Source of the DNA: Thamnidium elegans
Taxonomy: Eukaryota > Mucoromycota > Mucoromycetes > Mucorales > Mucoraceae
Reading direction: 5' to 3'
DNA length: 16,497 nucleotides
NCBI GenBank assembly: GCA_025201345.1
Contig: JAIXMG010000058.1
Coordinates: 1-16,497, forward strand
Below, piece by piece: positions 9,334-16,497 of the stretch. Positions within the stretch are counted from its first letter, which is position 1. Every line of letters begins with the position of its first letter. The notes below the pieces were generated by a model. The model was given only the letters and a program-made list of their open reading frames with translations, had not been told where the DNA came from and searched no databases. Both the position numbers and the translations under genes were made by a program.

Positions 9334-9339
9334 AATAAA
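9334..9339 (+). terminator. LTR poly(A) signal
   Basis: AATAAA follows the TATA box by about 70 bp, the arrangement expected for the R region of an LTR. The functional copy is the equivalent hexamer at 15189-15194 in the 3' LTR, where the genomic RNA would be cleaved within the next 10-30 nt. Confidence 0.6.
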
Positions 9340-9414
9340 GATCCAAAAGAAGTTTCATCTTATTTTCTGCTGTCTCTTTTTATTTCATAATTCGATACTA
9401 AATATCTCATTTTT

Positions 9415-9423
9415 TAAGATGAA
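9415..9423 (+). other. Candidate self-priming site in place of a tRNA primer-binding site
   Basis: TAAGATGAA directly follows the 5' LTR (after TTTTT) and overlaps the gag ATG. It is a perfect 9-nt complement of TTCATCTTA inside the LTR (9354-9362). There is no TGG-initial sequence here as in ordinary tRNA-primed elements. Tf1 and related fungal elements prime from their own RNA, so the same mode is plausible. However, in Tf1 the pairing strand is the very 5' end of the transcript, whereas here it lies about 60 nt downstream of the expected start. Confidence 0.45.
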
Positions 9424-12400
9424 TCCTTCTTCGGCTACTATTTCTAACAGTCCTCATGATAGTAATTCTGTCACGAAAGTGCTTGATGGTTTAACCAACA
9501 TGGGATTGGATAATAACAATTCTATTGCTAAAAATTCTGCCACGGATGAATCCTCTGTTACTACAGAAGATTCGGAAATGGAAGAATCATTTGTTGCTTA
9601 CGAAAGTGTTAACAACAATGCCAATAAAATTTCTAATAAGAAATCTATTGAGAATAAAACTGCTTTAGAACAGCTTAATAATCAATATGAAAGTATAATG
9701 ATAATTATTGCTAATCTCAATGAGCAAAAAATTAAATTGTTTTCTGAGGGTATTTTTGATACTAATAATGAGAGATTTATTACTATTGAGAATAACACCA
9801 AGTTGGTCAATGAGCACGCTAAATTGATCAAAAGTCAAATTACTGCCTTGGTAAAACCTATTGATAGTATGCTACCTAGCAACGATTTGACTTTGGTGGG
9901 TTCTAGCAATCGTGGAATTCCCATTAAAGACGTACCTGCCTTTAATGTGAACCCTTTACTCGATTGTTGGAATATCGAAGAAAAAGATAAAAATGATAAG
10001 GAAATAACCTTAACAACTTTCTTTTTGAAATTTGAAAGATTGTTTGTTACATATAACCTTAATATTAGTAAATCTTGGTTTTATTACCTTGAGATTGCTT
10101 TCGAAGGCTCTACTAATCACCATGGTTGGTTTAGTGTAAATTTAAAAAATTCGTCTGCAATTTCTTGGTCTGATGCTAAGACTATTTTACAACAACGTTT
10201 TGACATGGCCTCTCAAGCCAGCGTTAATTCGTTAGCTATTAGTTTGATCAATTTTTCTCTTGAGGAAAAGGAATCTTTTATTTTATGTTTGGAGAGATAC
10301 CGAATGTTAATTCTCAGAGCTAAAATAAATATTGAAAATAATGTGATGTTATTTTATTTGTTTGTTAATTGTTTTCCTTCAAAAGTGCAAGGAAAAATCA
10401 ACCAAATAATTTCAAGTAACTTTCGCAAAACCAACCCGTCTGATTTTGATAATGTAAAGATGCACCATGCTCCTGCTAGTTGGGCTATGTTCGAAAAAAT
10501 AATTATTGGACATATTGCTGTTATTGAAGAAACTTTAGGATCCTCTAGGATCCATAAAGTTAACAACAAAAAAAGAAGAATGATTGAAAAGGTTGAAGAA
10601 GTTCCTTTCGACACTTTAAAAAACGATGCCCCTTTTGTTGCCTCTGGACCTACGTCTTCCGCTGCATCGAAACACGTCAATTTCGCCACGTTGAGAGCAC
10701 AAGGCATTTGTACCTATTGCAGAACTGCAAATTACCGCGATGATCCAAGTCATTCGTATAACTGTGAGGTTAAAATTGCAGTCTTTAAAAGAAAGGGTTA
10801 CAAATTGCCTTCCCCTCCTGTAAGTAATTACATTGATAATAAAAATAATAAAAATAATAGTCATAACTACAATAATGCAAATATTAACAAGATTGATCAT
10901 TCTGTTAACCTTAGTAACTTCACCAAGGGAACTGATGTATCAAATCTTTCGGTTGCTCCTGCCACCTACGATAAAAAACTTTGTGCTATCTCTGACTCTG
11001 ATACTGATACATCAGACAACGATTATGATGATTTTTTTAATAAATATATTCAACCATACTATAAGAGCTCCAATGATGATAATTCCTTAAACAACAATAA
11101 GAATCATCTTCTAGAGAAGAACATTTTTGCTGTAAGAAATAACAATGTTGGTGATAATGATAATCCATGTAATATAGAAGGAACCTCGTTATCCCCTGCA
11201 ACACCTATCATTATTAATAGTATTCTTAGCTATGGTATTATTGATACTGGTGCTAGTGTTAGTTTGATAAGTAAAAAATATGCCCAGAAAAATAATATAT
11301 CATTCCATTCTATTCCTGGTAGTCTAATCATGGCTAATGGTAGTAAAGTTCCTCGTCTACAAACAATTGATCCTTTACTCGTCGAATATGATAATGTAAA
11401 CAAAATAATTGAACATAAATTCGATATTATTGATGACAATATTATTGATTCCGATAATGAAAAAATTTTAATTGGTGTAGATTTATTACCCAAACTAAAA
11501 ATTTATTTGTCTAACGTTGCTGTTAAACATAAAAACCTTCAAAAAGAAGTTGTCGATAATTCGAAAAACGATGATGCCTATATTCCAAATGTCACTAATT
11601 TCGGTACTGAACAAGAACAATATGCCTTTGAAAATGCTATTAAAGTGTATATTGACAAAAATAAAAAATTAGACAAGACATCTTTATGCACTATAAAGGA
11701 TGCTGTATTACATTTACCAACCCCTCCTGGTTTTATTGCTAATATCCGACAATACCCAATCCCTTATGCATTAAAGGATCAAGTAATGGAAATAATTGAA
11801 AGTTGGGAAAAAGATAAAATAATTGTTCCTGCTAAGCCTTCCGGTTGGAATTTACCTATGACTGTAACATTCAAAAAAGATCACGTGAATGGTGCTATCT
11901 GCAAAGATAAAAAGAATATTCGCCTTCTTCTCGATCCAAGGAAACTTAATGAAGCACTTGATGAATCATCAAAGAATTCTCACAGCTTACCATTAATTAG
12001 CGATATATTTAATTCTATGACTGGTTGTGTCGTATTTTCTACAATTGATTTGAAATCGGCATTTAATCAATTCCCTGTCAATGAAGCGGATCAGATAAAA
12101 ACAACATTTACTGCTCCTAATAATTTGCAATATATGTATCGAGGCTCGCCATTTGGCATTTCTGTGATCAGTCAATTGTTTAGCAGAGTGATGTTAACAT
12201 TGTTTAAAGATTTACCTTATGTTACTTGCTTCGTGGATGATATTTGTATAGCCAGTAGATCAATGCATGCCCATTATTACCACGTAAAAAACGTGCTCGA
12301 AATACTTACAAAAAATAATCTAAGAATTAATTTCGAGAAATCACATTTTGCAAAGTCGGCTGTATATCTTTTAGGGTATTCTATATCTGCTGCAGGAAAA

Positions 12401-14368
12401 AGAATAGATAAGCGTAAACTTACCAATTTTAATGAAATGCCTCCTCCTAAAACACAAAAACAAGCACAATCTATATTGGGCTTTGTCAATTTCTTCCGTA
12501 TGCACTTGCCAAACGCAGCTGCTTTAATGGCTCCTCTAGATGCCTTACGTTCACATGATATTAAAATAAATGGCCCCTTCATTTGGACCAAAAAACATCA
12601 ATTACATTTTGACGCCATAAAAAAGGTTATGCTGTCAGATGTAGTATTATCACAACCAGAACACTCGCACCCATATTGCATCGCAACTGATTCTAGCGAT
12701 TTTGCTACTGGTTGTGTACTTTATCAAGTGTTTGATTCTATTGATCATAATAATGAAAAAACATCTGTAGTCAAATATATTGGTTTCATGTCTAGATCGT
12801 TTAATAAGCATGAGCGTTTATATTCTACTTCGATGAGAGAATTAAACGGAGTAATCTATGCTTTAAAACAATTTCATAAATTTGTTTGGGGTACTCAATT
12901 TACTCTATACACAGATCATAAAGCCCTTTGTTATGTATTTAGTCAAAAATCAGCTAATCGTATGATCATTAAATGGTTAGACATTTTACTTGATTATACT
13001 TTTACTGTAGTACACATTAAAGGTATGGATAACATTCTTCCTGATGCATTATCAAGATTGTATCCTCCAACTGATTCGGAAACCATTAAATATGATAAAT
13101 TCAAACAGAAACAGCACATTTCTTCCCCTAGAAAGAATCATGCTACTTCAAATTATATAAACATTAAAAAAAAGATTAATTCTAACCTTATTGCTGTTGA
13201 CGGTACTTTGTTTACTAATGAACAACAGGACCAAACAAAACATATCAACTTGATTCATGCTATGCCTGTTAATTCAAGTGAAAATAACAATTGCTATACC
13301 ACTTCCTTATCAAGGAATATTTTTTATATACAAAGTGCGCAAACTATATGTCCTGACTATGTCATTCCTCCTGACAACGATAAAGATCAATTATTGAAGG
13401 ATGCTCATACTAATATTGGCCATTATGGTGCGGAACAAATGGTAAAAAGACTCCACAAGGAAGGTATTCATTGGGTTAATCTCATTGGTGATTGCATTAA
13501 GTTTGTTCGTACATGCGATTCTTGTATGCGCTATAACGTAAAAAAACGGGGGTTCCATCCCTCAAGACATATATATAGTTATACTCCTGGTCAACATTTA
13601 GCCATAGATTTGGCTGGACCTATGGGTACAACCACAGAATTAAATAATAATTACGTTATGGTTATTGTTGATGTATGCACTCGTTTTTGTATACTTCGTC
13701 CCTTAGCGGATAAAAAGACTGCTACTATTGTTAAAGTATTATCTGACGTCTTCGCATTAATTGGCGTTCCTTCTATTCTCCAATCCGATAATGGTTCAGA
13801 GTTTAAAAGTTATTTATCGAAGGAATTAGCTGATGCTTTAGGTTATGACCATAGATTTATTTCTCCACTGCATGCCTCGGCAAATGGTTTAGCCGAACGT
13901 ACGGTTCAATCAGTAAAAATATTATTAGCAAAAGCTACCAAAGGTGTTGGTTCCCATTGGGATCTTTACCTTAATGCGGTACAATTATCACTTAATAATC
14001 GCATATCCAAAAAATTAAATACAACCCCTTTTTCCTTATTCTTCGCACGTCGTATGCCTGAAACATATGGTTTTACAGCAGATGAGGATAAAGATAAACA
14101 AGGAGAACATAAAAGACCTATGTCTCATGAAGAGCTCATGAAAAGAATTGATTATATGAATGATATTGTCTTTCCAGCCATAGCTGGAAAAACCAAAACA
14201 CAAATTGAATTGGATAATGCTAAATTTGATAATAAGCACGTTCTAGTCGAATATAAACCTAATGATCATGTTATGGTTCGTATAGAAAAAAATGGTCAAT
14301 TATCTCCTTCTTACTCTGGTCCATACACCGTTGTTCGTAAAAACCCAAGGAAACTCATATGTCCTTAG
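9419..14368 (+). CDS. Gag-Pol polyprotein of the chromovirus
   Basis: A single 1649-codon frame carries all gag and pol functions up to integrase. Residues 1-400 are the gag region, with a charged coiled-coil-like stretch. A CCHC-type knuckle with unusual spacing lies at C431, C434, H445, C449. The aspartic protease motif DTGAS begins at D609. Reverse transcriptase shows D877 (motif A, IDLKSAF) and FVDD with D940-D941. RNase H has D1091, E1141 and D1166. The integrase zinc domain is H1330, H1335, C1366, C1369, and its core is D1397, D1457, E1493 with the classical 35-residue spacing. A GPY motif lies near 1634-1636. All catalytic residues are present. The ATG at 9419 is chosen because it is the first AUG after the LTR promoter. 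The frame ends early at TAG (14366-14368), after a shift at the A5 run removes the expected C-terminus, which continues in the next frame. Confidence 0.95.
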   Translation: MNPSSATISNSPHDSNSVTKVLDGLTNMGLDNNNSIAKNSATDESSVTTEDSEMEESFVAYESVNNNANKISNKKSIENKTALEQLNNQYESIMIIIANLNEQKIKLFSEGIFDTNNERFITIENNTKLVNEHAKLIKSQITALVKPIDSMLPSNDLTLVGSSNRGIPIKDVPAFNVNPLLDCWNIEEKDKNDKEITLTTFFLKFERLFVTYNLNISKSWFYYLEIAFEGSTNHHGWFSVNLKNSSAISWSDAKTILQQRFDMASQASVNSLAISLINFSLEEKESFILCLERYRMLILRAKINIENNVMLFYLFVNCFPSKVQGKINQIISSNFRKTNPSDFDNVKMHHAPASWAMFEKIIIGHIAVIEETLGSSRIHKVNNKKRRMIEKVEEVPFDTLKNDAPFVASGPTSSAASKHVNFATLRAQGICTYCRTANYRDDPSHSYNCEVKIAVFKRKGYKLPSPPVSNYIDNKNNKNNSHNYNNANINKIDHSVNLSNFTKGTDVSNLSVAPATYDKKLCAISDSDTDTSDNDYDDFFNKYIQPYYKSSNDDNSLNNNKNHLLEKNIFAVRNNNVGDNDNPCNIEGTSLSPATPIIINSILSYGIIDTGASVSLISKKYAQKNNISFHSIPGSLIMANGSKVPRLQTIDPLLVEYDNVNKIIEHKFDIIDDNIIDSDNEKILIGVDLLPKLKIYLSNVAVKHKNLQKEVVDNSKNDDAYIPNVTNFGTEQEQYAFENAIKVYIDKNKKLDKTSLCTIKDAVLHLPTPPGFIANIRQYPIPYALKDQVMEIIESWEKDKIIVPAKPSGWNLPMTVTFKKDHVNGAICKDKKNIRLLLDPRKLNEALDESSKNSHSLPLISDIFNSMTGCVVFSTIDLKSAFNQFPVNEADQIKTTFTAPNNLQYMYRGSPFGISVISQLFSRVMLTLFKDLPYVTCFVDDICIASRSMHAHYYHVKNVLEILTKNNLRINFEKSHFAKSAVYLLGYSISAAGKRIDKRKLTNFNEMPPPKTQKQAQSILGFVNFFRMHLPNAAALMAPLDALRSHDIKINGPFIWTKKHQLHFDAIKKVMLSDVVLSQPEHSHPYCIATDSSDFATGCVLYQVFDSIDHNNEKTSVVKYIGFMSRSFNKHERLYSTSMRELNGVIYALKQFHKFVWGTQFTLYTDHKALCYVFSQKSANRMIIKWLDILLDYTFTVVHIKGMDNILPDALSRLYPPTDSETIKYDKFKQKQHISSPRKNHATSNYINIKKKINSNLIAVDGTLFTNEQQDQTKHINLIHAMPVNSSENNNCYTTSLSRNIFYIQSAQTICPDYVIPPDNDKDQLLKDAHTNIGHYGAEQMVKRLHKEGIHWVNLIGDCIKFVRTCDSCMRYNVKKRGFHPSRHIYSYTPGQHLAIDLAGPMGTTTELNNNYVMVIVDVCTRFCILRPLADKKTATIVKVLSDVFALIGVPSILQSDNGSEFKSYLSKELADALGYDHRFISPLHASANGLAERTVQSVKILLAKATKGVGSHWDLYLNAVQLSLNNRISKKLNTTPFSLFFARRMPETYGFTADEDKDKQGEHKRPMSHEELMKRIDYMNDIVFPAIAGKTKTQIELDNAKFDNKHVLVEYKPNDHVMVRIEKNGQLSPSYSGPYTVVRKNPRKLICP

Positions 14369-14894
14369 AGACACTGTTGGGATGATTATGCCTAGGAATT
14401 ATACGTCAATTGAATTAAAACTTATCTCTCATGACGAAGTAATTGCTCTTGACGATGAAGGCAATGAAATTAAAAATTATGAAATCGAAGCCGTTATTAA
14501 CCATCGAGGTGAACCAAGGAATATTGAATATTTAGTTCGATGGAAGAATTATAGTAGTGACTGGGATGAATGGATACCCACAGATCATTTTAATGATATC
14601 GATTGTCTTCGTAAATATTGGAAGAACCTTGGCACTGTGTATAAACCAAAAAAGTCCAATGTCATTACTAATGCTCCTTCTAGCTCTAAAGCATTACAAA
14701 AGAATAAACCCAGTACAATTAGTAAGCTAATTAGGTCATTACCATTAGACGAAGATGTTGATTCTAAGACTACATCTTCTCATTCTAAACGTAAACGTCC
14801 TGCTATACTCTTATCTCAAGAAGATGCCTTCAAGCAATCTAAAAATGCGACCAAGCGTTCTCCTACTCGTCAAAGTCCTCGCTTCAAAAAAAGT

Positions 14895-14900
<6 letters not shown>
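14343..14900 (+). CDS. Chromodomain C-terminus of Pol, in the +1 frame
   Basis: This frame continues the integrase after the A5 run. It encodes a SYVLRD-type segment usual after GPY, then a chromodomain and a basic, serine-rich tail. The chromodomain begins at NYEIEAVI and shows YLVRWKNY and DEWIP; the tyrosine, tryptophan and tyrosine expected for the methyl-lysine aromatic cage are all present. No AUG lies before the SYVLRD segment in a context suggesting independent translation. It therefore needs +1 frameshifting or is the victim of a one-base insertion. Chromodomains of this group bind histone H3 methylated at K9 and guide integration. The stop is TAA at 14898-14900. Confidence 0.85.

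Positions 14901-14935
<35 letters not shown>
14899..14935 (+). repeat. Internal 37-nt poly(A) run
   Basis: An uninterrupted run of A begins in the chromodomain stop codon and ends 62 nt before the 3' LTR. LTR elements do not normally carry poly(A) at this position. Replication slippage on a shorter A run, or a captured RNA tail, are both possible. Confidence 0.9.
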
Positions 14936-14938
<3 letters not shown>

Positions 14939-14985
14939 CTTTCTCCATTATCATTGCAAATCTGTCTTGGGAGTAATCTCTTGCT

Positions 14986-14997
14986 GATGGGGGGCTA
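14986..14997 (+). other. Polypurine tract
   Basis: GATGGGGGG (six G at 14989-14994) followed by CTA abuts the 3' LTR. It is the only purine-rich run directly at the LTR and is the likely primer for plus-strand DNA synthesis. The 37-nt A run further upstream could act as a second, weaker purine tract. Confidence 0.6.
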
Positions 14998-15264
14998 TGT
15001 GGTATTTAACCATAAAAACTAACGCAAGTTATCACTCCAAATATATCTGAGGTGGTTACACAACAACCTCAGTTAGGTATCGCTTACTACCCTGGTTCTT
15101 AAACCTAAATTATTCTTACTATAAAAAGGATATTTTACGAGGCAACCTTTTGTTCCCTCTCTTGTTTTTTAGAAGTCATTTTTTAATTAATAAAGATCCA
15201 AAAGAAGTTTCATCTTATTTTCTGCTGTCTCTTTTTATTTCATAATTCGATACTAAATATCTCA
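14998..15264 (+). repeat. 3' LTR of the chromovirus
   Basis: It is the same length (267 bp) as 9143-9409 and identical by eye, starting TGTGGTATTT and ending AATATCTCA. The flanking base change from ATTTTT (after the 5' LTR) to ACCATA marks the outer boundary. It supplies the poly(A) site. Confidence 0.95.
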
Positions 15265-16497
15265 ACCATAAAACTTAAAACTTGTGTTATACCGAGGAGA
15301 TATCAGATCAAAAAGCAATTTGGCGACATTTGATATACCGTGAAGCTCATCAAAACCGAACATGCAGGAACCTGTATATGTATTCAGTGATCCGAATATG
15401 GTTGGTTTTTTAATGCCGTATGTATTGTTTTGCTAAAAGAAATAGGGCGAATTCTGTGAGTATTTTCTTTTTTAAAAAAAAATAAATAACATACGTAAAT
15501 TGAGCTTGTGTCTTCTAGTAATAAACTTTCTTTAGATCTCAATGGGCATCACGATTAGGAAAGTACATTCCACTTCTTCTTGTATTTGGAGGCCCTCCAC
15601 TCTATGCAACCCATGGCTTAAGCAAAAGCGGCAACCAAAACGTGCTTAAGAAAAAGAAAGTTAGCTGAAAATCGACATGGTTTATTCATATATCAATATA
15701 AGTACCCTGTATGACCGGAGAAAATTCATAAGTCTATTACATTCTATGCCGTCACCATTTACAAAAAGAAGATATACTTTACAGCGTATGGGTGTTTCAC
15801 TATTATCTGTTTGAATGACAATGGTTTTTTCTGAAAGCATCTTGATTTCATCGACAATAGGCTTTAAAAAGGAATTAAAATCAGCTTTTGACTTTCCAGG
15901 GAGAACAGCTATTTGAAAGGTCGCATTCCGTTTATATCTATGAAATAAGGTGGTTGTATGACTTATATTAGTACTTGCCTCGATTGGTACTTTTTTTTTT
16001 TAATGTTAATACCTTTCTGATGATCTAAATTTAAGATAACAGCGTGGACCATTACCATTGAAGAATGAGACGAAGAAGAGGTGAACCCGTCAATATCAAC
16101 TTTGAGGTAAATATTTAATATATTTTCATCATTGTTTATAATCTGATTGTTATACAAGCTTCTAAAGATATCACCATCGTAGATATCTGCATATGTGTCA
16201 CTGGTCCTTGTTATATGCTCGGCTACTTCGACCTGGCGTTCTATTAAGTTTGTACGGATTTCGTCTGAAAGAAGCATTTCGACGATCTTGTCCGAAATAG
16301 AAATCATCTTGGTAACCTTGGCGGAGGATCTAGCCGTATGACACACTGGACAGTTGAGAAGATGGATATCTTCGGTACTATATAAGTAACACGCATTGAT
16401 ACAGATATCGAATTTTCGTGTCATAGCCAGAGGTACGGCGTTTTTAACGAGACTGTTACAAGTATCATGGCTCAAAAGCTTGTTAGTACAATCTGTC
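15265..16497 (-). pseudogene. Transposase pseudogene, tnp2/CACTA-Plavaka-like, truncated at both ends
   Basis: The minus strand is open at the window edge, so the 5' end lies beyond it. The N-terminal part has a zinc-type CINAC...CPVC cluster, then DIYDGDIF and VDIDGF followed by MVHAVILNLD. A second segment (about 15945-15730) reads AVLPGKSKADF..FLKPIVDEI and then YLLFVNGDGIECNRLMNF. A third carries FGCRFCLSHG and GMYFPNRD in different frames. A last exon, 15432-15265 (56 codons), has FGFDELHGISNVAKLL and stops exactly at the LTR. This order matches, from memory of the family, tnp2-type DDE transposases (first D in DIDGF, second near NGDG). At least two small indels, and probably more, shift the frame between 15550 and 15730, so it is inactive. 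A GTATGT donor (15494) and TTTTAG acceptor (15434-15433) survive. Confidence 0.7.

Larger units (their letters stand above)
9143..9409 (+). repeat. 5' LTR of the chromovirus
   Basis: The LTR begins TGTGGTATTTAACC and ends AAATATCTCA. It contains a TATA box (9265-9272) and an AATAAA (9334-9339), so transcription should start near 9295 and U3, R and U5 can be placed approximately. It holds a 24-nt imperfect inverted repeat in U3 (9193-9216). It matches 14998-15264 with no difference I can see. Confidence 0.95.
9143..15264 (+). mobile_element. Ty3/gypsy chromovirus LTR retrotransposon, 6122 bp
   Basis: Two 267-bp LTRs with TG..CA ends flank a gag-protease-RT-RNase H-integrase frame and a chromodomain, the order of a Ty3/gypsy chromovirus. 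The LTRs are identical by eye, so the copy is young. A purine tract precedes the 3' LTR, and a self-complementary sequence replaces a tRNA primer site. Two oddities mark this copy. One is a +1 frame change before the chromodomain at 14339-14343. The other is the absence of a target-site duplication: the left flank ends AGGTT and the right flank begins ACCAT. Chromodomains usually target integration to histone-marked chromatin. Here the element joins two unrelated broken genes. Confidence 0.95.

Noticed and set aside
10354..12591. Minus-strand open frames inside gag-pol
   Set aside because: They are antisense shadows of the long gag-pol frame, with no protein-like features.
14360..14371. Programmed +1 frameshift at the terminal CCT-TAG codon pair
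   Set aside because: A slip there would omit the conserved SYVLRD-type segment, which is encoded in the +1 frame upstream of the stop.
14292..14900. An independent 202-residue chromodomain gene starting at 14292
   Set aside because: Its first 17 codons overlap the integrase GPY region in the wrong frame and look unlike any protein. The homologous part starts only at the A5 run.

Overview
The window looks like an accessory, transposon-rich stretch of an AT-rich eukaryotic genome, most likely an early-diverging fungus of the Mucoromycota (Mucorales-like). The reasons are short spliceosomal introns of 56-71 bp with GTAAG donors and CTAAC-type branch points, a Ty3/gypsy chromovirus with a compact single gag-pol frame, and protein families that I associate with expanded Mucoromycota gene sets. 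The host assignment is inference; there is no rRNA or organelle marker.

Left part (1-7770). Two direct copies of a roughly 0.7-0.9 kb repeat (about 66-957 and 7056-7770) bracket a gene-poor AT-rich stretch and one leftward gene. That gene (3836-6782, minus strand) appears as two long open frames, but it resolves into five exons encoding 894 residues: an acidic N-terminal region, a large central body I do not recognise, and a basic KRRR tail. Upstream of its start are a TATA box (6865-6872) and a six-unit 22-bp tandem array (6928-7058). Four of those units carry the palindrome ATGAGTCAT, the optimal Gcn4/AP-1 bZIP site.

Middle (7771-9142). A short gene-poor stretch is followed by a leftward coding remnant of 279 codons that lacks a usable ATG and is cut off exactly at the edge of a retrotransposon.

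Right part (9143-15264). This is a complete 6122-bp Ty3/gypsy chromovirus: two 267-bp LTRs identical by eye, a 1649-residue gag-protease-RT-RNase H-integrase frame, and a chromodomain continuation in the +1 frame. The shift falls at a run of five A (14339-14343). The first AUG lies only 9 nt after the 5' LTR, there is no tRNA-type primer site, and a 37-nt poly(A) run follows the chromodomain stop. I find no target-site duplication.

Far right (15265-16497). A leftward transposase pseudogene of the tnp2/CACTA-Plavaka type contains several frameshifts. It is also cut off exactly at the retrotransposon edge and runs off the window. The two genes abutting the element are unrelated and both are broken at the LTR boundary with no TSD, so the junction is more likely a recombination product between two insertions than a simple insertion.
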